This document shows positions 33,810-42,284 of a stretch of DNA of 64,000 bases, piece by piece; positions within the stretch are counted from its first letter, which is position 1; every line of letters starts with the position of its first letter. Source of the stretch: Bradyrhizobium liaoningense. Lineage in GTDB: Bacteria; Pseudomonadota; Alphaproteobacteria; Rhizobiales; Xanthobacteraceae. Location of the stretch: NCBI RefSeq assembly GCF_018130785.1, contig NZ_JAFCJT010000008.1, forward strand, positions 124,001 through 188,000. The letters are read 5' to 3'. The position numbers were made by a program, and so were the translations under genes. The notes beneath the pieces are model-generated. The model was not told where the DNA came from. It searched no databases and saw only the letters and a list, made by a program, of their open reading frames with translations.

Positions 33810-35138
33810 TCAACCGCCCGCGTCCATGTCCCCCGCCTCGCGCTGGCCGCTGAGCCAGAGTGCGAGCAGGGTCCAGAACGCGCCTGACAGCAGATACGCG
33901 CCCGAGGCGATGACGCCGAGATTGGTGGCGAGCAGCAGTGCCACCAGCGGCGCAAATCCGGCGCCGAACAGCCAGGCCATGTCCGAGGTCAGCGCCGACG
34001 CCGTGTAGCGATAGGCCTGCCTGAAGTTCGAGGCGATCGCGCCCGAGGACTGGCCGAAGGACAGGCCGAGCAGGATGAAGCCGATCACCATGTAGATGGT
34101 CTCACCGAACGCGCCGGCATCGAGCAGCTGCGGAGCGAAACCGCTGTAGATCGCGATCGCGATCGCCGATCCCATCAGCAGCGACTTGCGGCCGACGCGG
34201 TCGGCGATGACGCCGGACAGCACAATCGCGACGACGCCGAACACGGCGGCGACCATCTCGATGATCAGGAAGCGCACCGGGCTTTCGCGGGTGAACAGGA
34301 AGACCCAGGACAGCGGAAACACCGTGACCATGTGAAACAGCGCGAAGCTTGCCAGCGGCGCGAACGCACCGAGCATGATGTTGTGGCCCTCGCGGGCGAC
34401 GGTCTCGGAGATGCGCGAGGGCTGCAATTCGCGGGTTTCGAACAGCGAGGCGTATTCTTCCGTCGTCACCATACGCAGGCGCGCAAACAGCGCCACGACG
34501 TTGATGGCGAAGGCGACGAAGAACGGATAGCGCCAGCCCCAGTCGAAGAAATCGTCAGCCGAGAGGTTGCCGGCGAAATAGGCGAACAGAGCGCTCGCCA
34601 CGATCAACCCGAGCGGGGCGCCGAGCTGCGGCACCATCGCGTACCAGCCGCGCTTGGAAGCCGGCGCGTTCAGCGCCAGCAGCGAAGCCATGCCGTCCCA
34701 GGCGCCGCCCCAGGCCAGACCCTGCGCGATACGCGCCAGCGCCAGCAGCCAGATCGCGGCGACGCCGATGTCGTGATAGCCGGGCAGGAACGCCAGCGCC
34801 ACGGTGGCGGTACCGAGCAGGAACAGAGCCGACACCAGCTTGGCCGTCTTGCCGTACTCCCGGTCCACCGTCATGAAGATGACGGTTCCGATCGGCCTGG
34901 CCACGAAGGCCAGTGCGAAGATCATGAAGGAATAGAGGGTGCCGGTCAGTTCGCTCGTGAACGGGAACACCAGGCGCGGGAACACGATCACCGAGGCGAT
35001 CGCGTAAACGAAGAAGTCGAAGAATTCCGAGGTGCGGCCGATGATGACGCCGATGGCAATCTCGCCGGGACTGGCCTGGTCGTGGCCGTGCTCGCCCGAG
35101 TGGAGGTCTGCCATTGCGGGGGTCTGTGCCGTCGCCAT
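33810..35138 (-). CDS. MFS transporter, metabolite:H+ symporter type
   Basis: A 442-aa inner-membrane protein with 12 predicted hydrophobic segments. EFFDFFVYAIASVIVFPRL is the typical first helix of the metabolite:H+ symporter family and RPIGTVIFMTVDREYGK the loop 2-3 motif. WGGAWDGMASLLALNAPASKRGWYAM is also characteristic. ATG 35138 (MATAQTPAM) is used. The family carries organic acids such as shikimate, alpha-ketoglutarate and aromatic acids. It is divergent from the cyo operon. Confidence 0.9.
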   Translation of the reverse strand: MATAQTPAMADLHSGEHGHDQASPGEIAIGVIIGRTSEFFDFFVYAIASVIVFPRLVFPFTSELTGTLYSFMIFALAFVARPIGTVIFMTVDREYGKTAKLVSALFLLGTATVALAFLPGYHDIGVAAIWLLALARIAQGLAWGGAWDGMASLLALNAPASKRGWYAMVPQLGAPLGLIVASALFAYFAGNLSADDFFDWGWRYPFFVAFAINVVALFARLRMVTTEEYASLFETRELQPSRISETVAREGHNIMLGAFAPLASFALFHMVTVFPLSWVFLFTRESPVRFLIIEMVAAVFGVVAIVLSGVIADRVGRKSLLMGSAIAIAIYSGFAPQLLDAGAFGETIYMVIGFILLGLSFGQSSGAIASNFRQAYRYTASALTSDMAWLFGAGFAPLVALLLATNLGVIASGAYLLSGAFWTLLALWLSGQREAGDMDAGG

Positions 35139-35230
35139 TCGTGCGCCCTTAACGTCCTGAAAACCAAAGCCGACCGCCCGGCGGGAAGCCGGGCAATCTG
35201 GCCCTGTCTGACCCAACATTCCGCACTGCA

Positions 35231-35253
35231 ACATTGGACAAATTGTCCAATGT
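35231..35253. promoter_or_regulatory. 23-bp perfect palindrome upstream of cyoA
   Basis: Arms ACATTGGACAA and TTGTCCAATGT flank a single A, 68 bp before the GTG of cyoA and 93 bp before the MFS start. The length and perfection make it a strong operator candidate for a dimeric regulator. It does not match FNR/FixK boxes (TTGAT-N4-ATCAA). The regulator is unknown. Confidence 0.7.
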
Positions 35254-35320
35254 CCGGATTGCTGCGCCGCAGCTACCCGTTGGCCCCGCAAAGGAAACTC
35301 ATTCTCATAAGGCTCGGCCC

Positions 35321-36481
35321 GTGTCCCGTCTCAAGATCCTGGCGCTGCTACCCCTGGCAGTTGCGCTCAGTGGCTGCAACTACGTCGTGCTGGCGCCAGC
35401 CGGCGACATCGCTGCCCAGCAGCGCGACCTCGTCATCATCTCCACCGTCCTGATGCTCCTGATCGTCGTCCCCGTGATGGCGCTGACGGTGCTGTTCGCC
35501 TGGCGCTACCGCCAGTCCAACACCTCGGCCCGGTACGAGCCGGAATGGGATCACTCGACCAAGCTCGAGCTGGTGATCTGGTCGGCGCCGCTGCTGATCA
35601 TCATCTGCCTGGGCGCACTGACCTGGATGGGCACCCATCTGCTCGACCCTTATCGCAACATCGGCCGCATCCATGCCGACCGCGCCCTGGACCAGTCCAG
35701 GGCTCCGCTCGACGTCGATGTCGTCGCGCTCGACTGGAAGTGGCTCTTCATCTACCCCGATTACGGCATCGCCACCGTCAACGAACTCGCCGCGCCGGTC
35801 GACCGCCCCATCAACTTCCACATCACCGCGTCCTCGGTGATGAACTCCTTCTACATCCCCGCACTCGCCGGACAGATCTACGCGATGCCGGGTATGGAGA
35901 CGTCGCTCCACGCCGTCATCAACCACGCCGGCACCTACAAGGGCTTTTCGGCGAACTACAGCGGCGCCGGCTTCTCCGGCATGCACTTCAACTTCCTGGG
36001 CCTCGACGACAAGGGCTTTGACGCCTGGATTGCCAGCGCCAAGTCCGTCGGCGGCTCGCTCGGCCGCGCCGAATATCTCCAGCTCGAAAAACCCAGCCAG
36101 AACGAGCCGGTTCGCCGCTGGGGCACGGTTGACTCCGAGCTCTATCGCCTGATCCTCAACATGTGCGTCGAGACCGGCAAGATGTGCCAGAGCGAGATGA
36201 TGGCGATCGACGCCAAGGGCGGCGCCGGCCATCAGGGCCTGAACAACACCCTGCCGCTGGCCTACGACAAATACGCCCGCCGCGGCACCGCGCTTGGGCC
36301 GGAACCGACCTTCGTCGCCGGCACCTGCACGCCCGATGCGCCGCAAGGCAGGACCACCGCCTCCATCACGGCACCCGCCGACACCGCGCCGCTGCTCGGC
36401 GCCGGCCTGAAGCGGCCGACCTTCACGCCGCTGAAGTCCTCGTCCTTCTTCCTCGGACAACGTCCGAAGTCAGACTCCTAA
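35321..36481 (+). CDS. cyoA: Cytochrome o ubiquinol oxidase subunit II
   Basis: A 386-aa lipoprotein subunit. The leader MSRLKILALLPLAVALSGCNY has a lipobox cysteine, then two transmembrane helices (LVIISTVLMLLIVVPVMALTVLFA and LVIWSAPLLIIICLGALTWMG) and a periplasmic cupredoxin domain without CuA cysteines, as expected for a quinol oxidase. GTG 35321 follows AAGG at 8 bases. First gene of the cyoABCD block, 12 bp before cyoB. Confidence 0.95.
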   Translation: MSRLKILALLPLAVALSGCNYVVLAPAGDIAAQQRDLVIISTVLMLLIVVPVMALTVLFAWRYRQSNTSARYEPEWDHSTKLELVIWSAPLLIIICLGALTWMGTHLLDPYRNIGRIHADRALDQSRAPLDVDVVALDWKWLFIYPDYGIATVNELAAPVDRPINFHITASSVMNSFYIPALAGQIYAMPGMETSLHAVINHAGTYKGFSANYSGAGFSGMHFNFLGLDDKGFDAWIASAKSVGGSLGRAEYLQLEKPSQNEPVRRWGTVDSELYRLILNMCVETGKMCQSEMMAIDAKGGAGHQGLNNTLPLAYDKYARRGTALGPEPTFVAGTCTPDAPQGRTTASITAPADTAPLLGAGLKRPTFTPLKSSSFFLGQRPKSDS

Positions 36482-36492
36482 AGAGAACGCGC

Positions 36493-38490
36493 ATGTCTCC
36501 TGATCTTCTCAAGCTTATCTTCGGCCGGCTCGGCCTCGAGTCGCTGCCACTGCACGAGCCGATCGTCGTCGGCACCTTCGTGGTGGTCGCGCTCGGCGGC
36601 GCCACGCTTCTCGCCGGCCTCACCTATTTCCGTCTCTGGGGCTACCTCTGGCGCGAATGGTTCACCACGGTCGACCACAAGCGCATCGGCATCATGTACA
36701 TGATCCTCGGCATCGTGATGCTGCTGCGGGGCTTCGCCGACGCGCTGATGATGCGCGGCCAGCAGATGCTCGCCTTCAACGGCTCCGAAGGCTATCTCAA
36801 CGCCCATCACTACGATCAGGTCTTCACCGCCCACGGCGTGATCATGATCTTCTTCGTGGCGATGCCGCTGGTCACCGGCCTGATGAACTATGTCGTGCCG
36901 CTGCAGATCGGCGCGCGTGACGTGTCGTTCCCGTTCCTGAACAATTTCAGCTTCTGGATGACGGTCGGCGGCGCGGTGCTGGTGATGGCCTCGCTGTTCA
37001 TCGGCGAATTCGCCCGCACCGGCTGGCTGGCTTATCCGCCGCTCTCCAACATCGGCTACAGTCCTGACGTCGGCGTCGACTATTACATCTGGGCGCTGCA
37101 GGTCGCCGGCGTCGGTACGACCTTATCCGGCATCAACCTGATCTGTACCATCGTCAAGCTGCGGTGCCCCGGCATGACCATGATGAAGATGCCGGTGTTC
37201 ACCTGGACCTCGCTCTGCACCAACATCCTGATCGTTGCCTCCTTCCCGGTTCTGACCGTCGTGCTCGCGCTGCTCTCGCTCGACCGCTACGTCGGCACCA
37301 ACTTCTTCACGAACGATTTCGGCGGCAGCCCGATGATGTACGTGAACCTGATCTGGATCTGGGGCCATCCCGAGGTCTACATCCTGGTTCTCCCCGCCTT
37401 CGGCATCTTCTCGGAAGTCACCTCGACCTTCTCCGGCAAGCGGCTGTTCGGCTACACCTCGATGGTCTACGCCACCGTCGTCATCACCATCCTGTCGTAC
37501 CTGGTGTGGCTGCACCACTTCTTCACGATGGGTTCGGGCGCCAGCGTCAACTCGTTCTTCGGCATCACCACGATGATCATCTCGATCCCGACGGGCGCGA
37601 AGATGTTCAACTGGCTGTTCACGATGTATCGCGGCCGCATCCGCTACGAGCTGCCGATGATGTGGACGATCGCCTTCATGCTGACCTTCGTGCTCGGCGG
37701 CATGACCGGCGTGCTGCTCGCGGTGCCGCCGGCCGACTTCGTGCTGCACAACAGCCTGTTCCTGATCGCGCACTTCCACAACGTCATCATCGGCGGCGTG
37801 GTGTTCGGCGCGTTCGCCGGCATCAATTACTGGTTCCCGAAGGCGTTCGGCTTCAAGCTCGATGTGTTCTGGGGCAAGCTGTCGTTCTGGTTCTGGGTCG
37901 TCGGCTTCTACCTCGCCTTCATGCCGCTCTATGTGCTCGGCCTGATGGGCGTGACCCGCCGCCTGCGCGTGTTCGATGATCCGTCCCTGCAGATCTGGTT
38001 CGTCATTGCCGCGATCGGCGCCGGCCTGGTCTTCCTCGGCATCCTCTGCATGCTGATGCAGTTCGCGGTCAGCTTCCTCAAGCGCGAGCAGCTCAAGGAC
38101 GTCACCGGCGATCCCTGGGATGCACGCACGCTGGAATGGGCGACCTCATCGCCCCCGCCGGACTACAACTTCGCCTTCACCCCCGTCGTTCACGACAATG
38201 ACGCGTGGTGGGACATGAAGAAGCGCGGCTACCAGCGTCCGCTCACCGGGTTCAAGCCGATCCACATGCCCAGCAGCACCGGCACCGGCGTCATCCTCGC
38301 CGGCCTCGCCACCGCGATGGGGTTCGGCCTGATCTGGTACATCTGGTGGCTAGCCGCCGTGAGCTTCATCGCGATGCTCGTCGTCGGGATCGGTCACACC
38401 TTCAACTATCACCGCGATTTCGACATTCCGGCCGACGACGTCATCCGGACCGAGGACGCGCGCACCAAACTGCTCGCCGGAGCCAAGTAA
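36493..38490 (+). CDS. cyoB: Cytochrome o ubiquinol oxidase subunit I
   Basis: A 665-aa haem-copper oxidase core that reduces O2 to water and pumps protons. CuB ligands and the cross-linked tyrosine are in HPEVY (H292, Y296) and LHHFF (H341, H342). The haem histidines are in IAHFHNV. The quinol-site residues known from E. coli (R71, D75, H98, Q101) are all present with an offset of eight as R79, D83, H106 and Q109, so ubiquinol is the predicted donor. Confidence 0.97.
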   Translation: MSPDLLKLIFGRLGLESLPLHEPIVVGTFVVVALGGATLLAGLTYFRLWGYLWREWFTTVDHKRIGIMYMILGIVMLLRGFADALMMRGQQMLAFNGSEGYLNAHHYDQVFTAHGVIMIFFVAMPLVTGLMNYVVPLQIGARDVSFPFLNNFSFWMTVGGAVLVMASLFIGEFARTGWLAYPPLSNIGYSPDVGVDYYIWALQVAGVGTTLSGINLICTIVKLRCPGMTMMKMPVFTWTSLCTNILIVASFPVLTVVLALLSLDRYVGTNFFTNDFGGSPMMYVNLIWIWGHPEVYILVLPAFGIFSEVTSTFSGKRLFGYTSMVYATVVITILSYLVWLHHFFTMGSGASVNSFFGITTMIISIPTGAKMFNWLFTMYRGRIRYELPMMWTIAFMLTFVLGGMTGVLLAVPPADFVLHNSLFLIAHFHNVIIGGVVFGAFAGINYWFPKAFGFKLDVFWGKLSFWFWVVGFYLAFMPLYVLGLMGVTRRLRVFDDPSLQIWFVIAAIGAGLVFLGILCMLMQFAVSFLKREQLKDVTGDPWDARTLEWATSSPPPDYNFAFTPVVHDNDAWWDMKKRGYQRPLTGFKPIHMPSSTGTGVILAGLATAMGFGLIWYIWWLAAVSFIAMLVVGIGHTFNYHRDFDIPADDVIRTEDARTKLLAGAK

Positions 38491-39120
38491 ATGACTGTCG
38501 CTGTCAATCCCTCGCAAACCGGCGAACCGGTCTTCTATCTCGCCGACGAACACCCGCATCCGGAAGGCTACAGCACCTCGCTCGGCTTCTGGATCTACCT
38601 GATGAGCGATTGCCTCATCTTCGCGATGCTGTTCGCCGCCTTCGGCGTGCTCGGCGCCAACTACGCCGCCGGGCCCGCGCCGAAGGACCTGTTCGACCTC
38701 GACCTGGTCGCGGTGAACACCTCGATGCTGCTGCTGTCGTCGATCACCTATGGCTTTGCCATGCTGACGATGCAGCAGAACAAGATTGCCCAGACCCAGA
38801 TGTGGCTGGCGATCACCGGCCTGTTCGGTCTCGCCTTCATCGGCATCGAGCTCACCGAGTTCGCCCACATGATCCATGAGGGTGCGACGCCCCAGCGTAG
38901 CGCCTTCCTGTCCGCCTTCTTCACCCTGGTCGGCACCCACGGCCTGCACGTCAGCTGCGGTCTGATCTGGCTGGTCACGTTGATGGTGCAGGTTTGGAAG
39001 TTCGGCCTGATCGAAGCCAACCGCCGCCGCCTGATGTGCCTGTCGATGTTCTGGCACTTCCTGGACGTGGTCTGGATCGGCGTCTTCACCTTCGTCTATC
39101 TCCTGGGAGTTCTGCGATGA
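38491..39120 (+). CDS. cyoC: Cytochrome o ubiquinol oxidase subunit III
   Basis: A 209-aa inner-membrane subunit of five helices (for example LGFWIYLMSDCLIFAMLFAAFGVLG and FFTLVGTHGLHVSCGLIWLVTLM). The ATG begins directly after the cyoB stop, and the stop overlaps the cyoD ATG. It carries the usual subunit III region GTHGLHV and ends WIGVFTFVYLLGVLR. Confidence 0.95.
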   Translation: MTVAVNPSQTGEPVFYLADEHPHPEGYSTSLGFWIYLMSDCLIFAMLFAAFGVLGANYAAGPAPKDLFDLDLVAVNTSMLLLSSITYGFAMLTMQQNKIAQTQMWLAITGLFGLAFIGIELTEFAHMIHEGATPQRSAFLSAFFTLVGTHGLHVSCGLIWLVTLMVQVWKFGLIEANRRRLMCLSMFWHFLDVVWIGVFTFVYLLGVLR

Positions 39121-39497
39121 ACACCGATACCCACGCCGCCCACGCGGGCGACCATCACCACGGCGACGGCCATTCCCACGGCACGTTCTCGAGCTACATG
39201 CTCGGCTTCGTGCTCTCGGTCGTGCTGACTGCGATCCCGTTCTGGCTGGTGATGAGCGGCACGCTGCCGAGCAAGCAGATCACCGCGCTGGTCATCATGG
39301 CCTTCGCGGTCGTGCAGATCGTCGTGCACATGATCTACTTCCTGCACATGAACACCAAGTCCGAGAACGGCTGGAGCATGATGGCGCTGATCTTCACCAT
39401 CGTCATGGTGGTGATCGCACTGTCCGGTTCGCTGTGGGTGATGAACCACCTCAACAGCAACATGATGCCGATGCACCAGATGAGCGGAATGAAGTGA
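39117..39497 (+). CDS. cyoD: Cytochrome o ubiquinol oxidase subunit IV
   Basis: A 126-aa subunit with three helices (YMLGFVLSVVLTAIPFWLVMS, ITALVIMAFAVVQIVVHMIYFLHM, MMALIFTIVMVVIALSGSLWVM). The N-terminus is unusually histidine-rich (HAAHAGDHHHGDGHSHG), which may bind metal. Its ATG overlaps the cyoC stop (ATGA) and its own stop overlaps the GTG of surf1. CyoE (haem o synthase) is not present downstream. Confidence 0.93.
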   Translation: MNTDTHAAHAGDHHHGDGHSHGTFSSYMLGFVLSVVLTAIPFWLVMSGTLPSKQITALVIMAFAVVQIVVHMIYFLHMNTKSENGWSMMALIFTIVMVVIALSGSLWVMNHLNSNMMPMHQMSGMK

Positions 39498-40345
39498 GCG
39501 AAGCCCGGTCCGTGACGAGCAAGGCTAAGGGAGCACGTGGCAAGGCCGTGCGCTCCCCGTCCCTGTGGCTCACGGTCCTCTCGCTCATCGTCTTCGTCGC
39601 TCTGATTGCGCTCGGCGTCTGGCAGATCGAACGGCGCGCCTGGAAGCTGGCGCTGATCGACCGTGTCGAGCAGCGCGTCCATGCCGCGGCCCAGCCGATC
39701 CCCTCGCCCGCGGCCTGGCCGACCGTTTCCACCGCAAACGACGAATACAGGCACGTCAGCGTCACCGGCCGCTTCCTGCATGACCGAGAGACACTGGTTC
39801 AGGCCGTCACCGAGGAAGGCCCCGGCTATTGGGTGCTGACGCCGCTTCAGCGCGACGACGGCACACAGGTCCTGGTCAACCGCGGCTTCGTGCCATCCGA
39901 GCGGCGCGACGCATCGACGCGTCAGGGCGGCAATCCGGACGGCCAGGTCGAGATCACGGGCCTGCTCCGCATGACCGAGCCGAAAGGCGGATTCCTCAGG
40001 AACAACGTGCCCCAGCACAACCGCTGGTATTCGCGGGATGTCGCCGCGATTGCGGCTGCGCGCGGCCTCCACGAGGTCGCGCCCTTCTTCGTCGACGCCG
40101 ACGCCGGATCACAATCCGGCAGCGGTCCAATCGGCGGATTGACCGTGATCCGCTTTCCCAATAACCACCTGATCTATGCCCTGACGTGGTTTGCCCTGGC
40201 TTTCATGCTGGCGGGTAAACTTTTCGTCACATTCGGCGGCGGGCTGTTCCGCCGCAGGCGCTTCGTCCACGAACCGGCCGGCGGCTCGGATGCCTCCGCC
40301 CGCAGGACGGGATCAGATGCTGGAACGATCGTCGAACCCACCTGA
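39494..40345 (+). CDS. SURF1 family protein
   Basis: A 283-aa assembly factor with an N-terminal helix (LWLTVLSLIVFVALIALGVWQIERRAWK, containing the GxWQxxRxxWK motif) and a C-terminal helix (HLIYALTWFALAFMLAGKLFVTF). SURF1 helps insert haem into haem-copper oxidases. GTG 39494 overlaps the cyoD stop (GTGA), so it is the fifth gene of the operon. Confidence 0.92.
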   Translation: MSEARSVTSKAKGARGKAVRSPSLWLTVLSLIVFVALIALGVWQIERRAWKLALIDRVEQRVHAAAQPIPSPAAWPTVSTANDEYRHVSVTGRFLHDRETLVQAVTEEGPGYWVLTPLQRDDGTQVLVNRGFVPSERRDASTRQGGNPDGQVEITGLLRMTEPKGGFLRNNVPQHNRWYSRDVAAIAAARGLHEVAPFFVDADAGSQSGSGPIGGLTVIRFPNNHLIYALTWFALAFMLAGKLFVTFGGGLFRRRRFVHEPAGGSDASARRTGSDAGTIVEPT

Positions 40346-41696
40346 CGACGGAATGACGCATGACGCCGTCACGCTGCAATCGCAGGCGGACGCGCGCAGC
40401 GAGCTGATCGGCGTTGCGCCGAGCGACGACGAGACCAACCGCAAGAACATGGCGCTGCTGATCCAGTTGCGCTGGACCGCGGTGGTCGGCCAGATCGTGA
40501 CCATCGGCGGCGTGCATTTTGGCCTGGGTATTCCCCTGCCATTGGAACGGATGGGCGCGGTGATCGGCGCGTTGGTGCTGCTCAACGTCTCCAGCCTCGT
40601 CTGGGTGCGCCATCGCGCCGCGATCACCAACAACGAGCTGCTGGTCGCCTTGATGCTCGACGTCGCCGCGCTGACCGCGCAGCTTTACCTCAGCGGCGGC
40701 GCCACCAATCCCTTCACCTCGCTGTTCCTGCTCCAGGTCACGCTGGGCGCGGTGCTGCTCGATGGGCGCTCGACCTGGTCACTGGTCGCACTGACCTGCG
40801 CGAGCTTCGTCTGGCTGACCATGGCCTACCGGCCGCTCGACCTGCCGCCGAACCCGATCAGCGAGATCTACAGCCTCACCGTGACCGGCATGCTGCTGGG
40901 CTTCGTCCTCAACGCCGTGCTGCTGGTCGTGTTCGTCACCCGCATCAACAGGAATTTGCGCGAACGCGATGCGCATCTGGCGGCACTGCGCCAGCATGCG
41001 GCCGAGCAGGACCACATCGTCCGCATGGGCCTGCTCGCCTCCGGCGCGGCGCATGAGCTCGGCACGCCGCTCGCCTCGCTCTCGGTCATCCTCAGCGACT
41101 GGCGCCGCATGCCAGATCTCGCCGCCGACCAGGAACTTGCCGAGGATCTCGCGGAGATGGAAACCTCGCTGCAACGCTGCAAGACCATCGTGACGGGCAT
41201 CCTGGTGTCGGCGGGCGAGGCGCGCGGCGAAGGCTCCTCGCCGACGACGGTGACGGCCTTCGTCACCGCGCTGGTGGACGAGTGGCGCGACGCGCGCTCG
41301 GCCCGCACGCTCTATTTCGTCAACACGTTCGGCGAGGACGTCGCGATCGTCTCCGACGTCGCGCTGAAGCAGGTGATCTTCAACGTGCTCGACAATGCCT
41401 ATGAGGTCTCGCGCGAATGGGTGGAGCTGCTGGCCGAGCGCGAGGGCGACAATCTCGTGCTGTCGATCAGCGACCGCGGCCCGGGCTTCGCGCCGGAGAT
41501 GCTGGCGCAGCTTGGAAAGCCGTATCACTCGAGCAAGGGCCGCGCCGGCGGCGGGCTCGGCCTGTTCCTGGTGGTGAACGTCGTGCGCAAGCTCGGCGGC
41601 ACCGTGACCGCCGAGAACCACAGGAAGCGCGGCGCCACCGTCCGCCTGACGCTGCCGCTCGCAACGCTCGCGATCGGAGGGAATTTTGACGCCTGA
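40317..41696 (+). CDS. RegB/PrrB/ActS-type redox sensor histidine kinase
   Basis: A 459-aa membrane kinase with about six N-terminal helices. GGATNPF (127-133) is the quinone-binding heptapeptide of RegB proteins. The H-box ASGAAHELGTPLASLS gives phosphorylated H246. C288 in LQRCKTI matches the redox-active cysteine that lies ~40 residues after the histidine in RegB. ATP-binding boxes are NVLDNAYEVS, DRGPGFAPEM and GGGLGLFLV. ATG 40317 overlaps surf1 by 29 bp; ATG 40353 is an alternative. It probably senses the quinone pool fed by the oxidase. Confidence 0.92.
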   Translation: MLERSSNPPDDGMTHDAVTLQSQADARSELIGVAPSDDETNRKNMALLIQLRWTAVVGQIVTIGGVHFGLGIPLPLERMGAVIGALVLLNVSSLVWVRHRAAITNNELLVALMLDVAALTAQLYLSGGATNPFTSLFLLQVTLGAVLLDGRSTWSLVALTCASFVWLTMAYRPLDLPPNPISEIYSLTVTGMLLGFVLNAVLLVVFVTRINRNLRERDAHLAALRQHAAEQDHIVRMGLLASGAAHELGTPLASLSVILSDWRRMPDLAADQELAEDLAEMETSLQRCKTIVTGILVSAGEARGEGSSPTTVTAFVTALVDEWRDARSARTLYFVNTFGEDVAIVSDVALKQVIFNVLDNAYEVSREWVELLAEREGDNLVLSISDRGPGFAPEMLAQLGKPYHSSKGRAGGGLGLFLVVNVVRKLGGTVTAENHRKRGATVRLTLPLATLAIGGNFDA

Positions 41697-42219
41697 CCGT
41701 TCGCTCATCGTCGTCGAGGACGATGCCGGCTTCGCGCGCACGCTGAAACGCTCGTTCGAGCGCCGCGGCTATGACGTCGTCCTCGCAGCTTCGATCGAAG
41801 AGGTGCGGACGGTGCTGGAGGAGCGATCCTTTGGACACGCGGTGGTCGACCTCAAGCTCGGCGGTGCCTCAGGCCTCGCCTGCGTCGAGCTGCTGCACAC
41901 GCACGATCCGGAGATGCTGATCGTGGTGCTGACCGGCTTCGCCAGCATCTCCACCGCCGTCGAGGCGATCAAGCTCGGCGCCTGCCACTACCTGGCGAAG
42001 CCGTCGAACACCGACGATATCGAAGCCGCCTTCAACAGGGCCGAAGGCAACGCCGAAGTCGCACTCGATGCGCGGCCGACCTCGATCAAGACGCTGGAAT
42101 GGGAACGCATCCATCAGACGCTGATCGAGACCGATTTCAATATTTCGGAAGCGGCACGGCGATTGGGGATGCATCGCAGGACGCTCGCGCGAAAGCTCGA
42201 GAAGCGGCCGGTGAAATGA
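41686..42219 (+). CDS. RegA/PrrA/ActR-type response regulator
   Basis: A 177-aa regulator starting at a TTG preceded by GGAGGG, overlapping the kinase stop by 11 bp. The receiver has D12, D13, phosphoacceptor D55 (VVDLKLGG), T and K in VVLTGFAS and YLAKPS. The C-terminal Fis-type HTH (IHQTLIETDFNISEAARRLGMHRRTLARKL) carries the MHRRTLxRKL end seen in the RegA family. Predicted to control respiratory and redox genes with the kinase upstream. Confidence 0.92.
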   Translation: MTPDRSLIVVEDDAGFARTLKRSFERRGYDVVLAASIEEVRTVLEERSFGHAVVDLKLGGASGLACVELLHTHDPEMLIVVLTGFASISTAVEAIKLGACHYLAKPSNTDDIEAAFNRAEGNAEVALDARPTSIKTLEWERIHQTLIETDFNISEAARRLGMHRRTLARKLEKRPVK

Positions 42220-42284
42220 GTTGTCGTCTCGCAGCGCGCGTAGCGCGAGCCAGGACGACACCGGGTTGGCTGCGCTAGCCCGCC

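Noticed and set aside
35231..35253. cyo palindrome as an FNR/FixK box
   Set aside because: The consensus TTGAT-N4-ATCAA does not fit. The half-site here is ATTGGACAA with a single-base centre.
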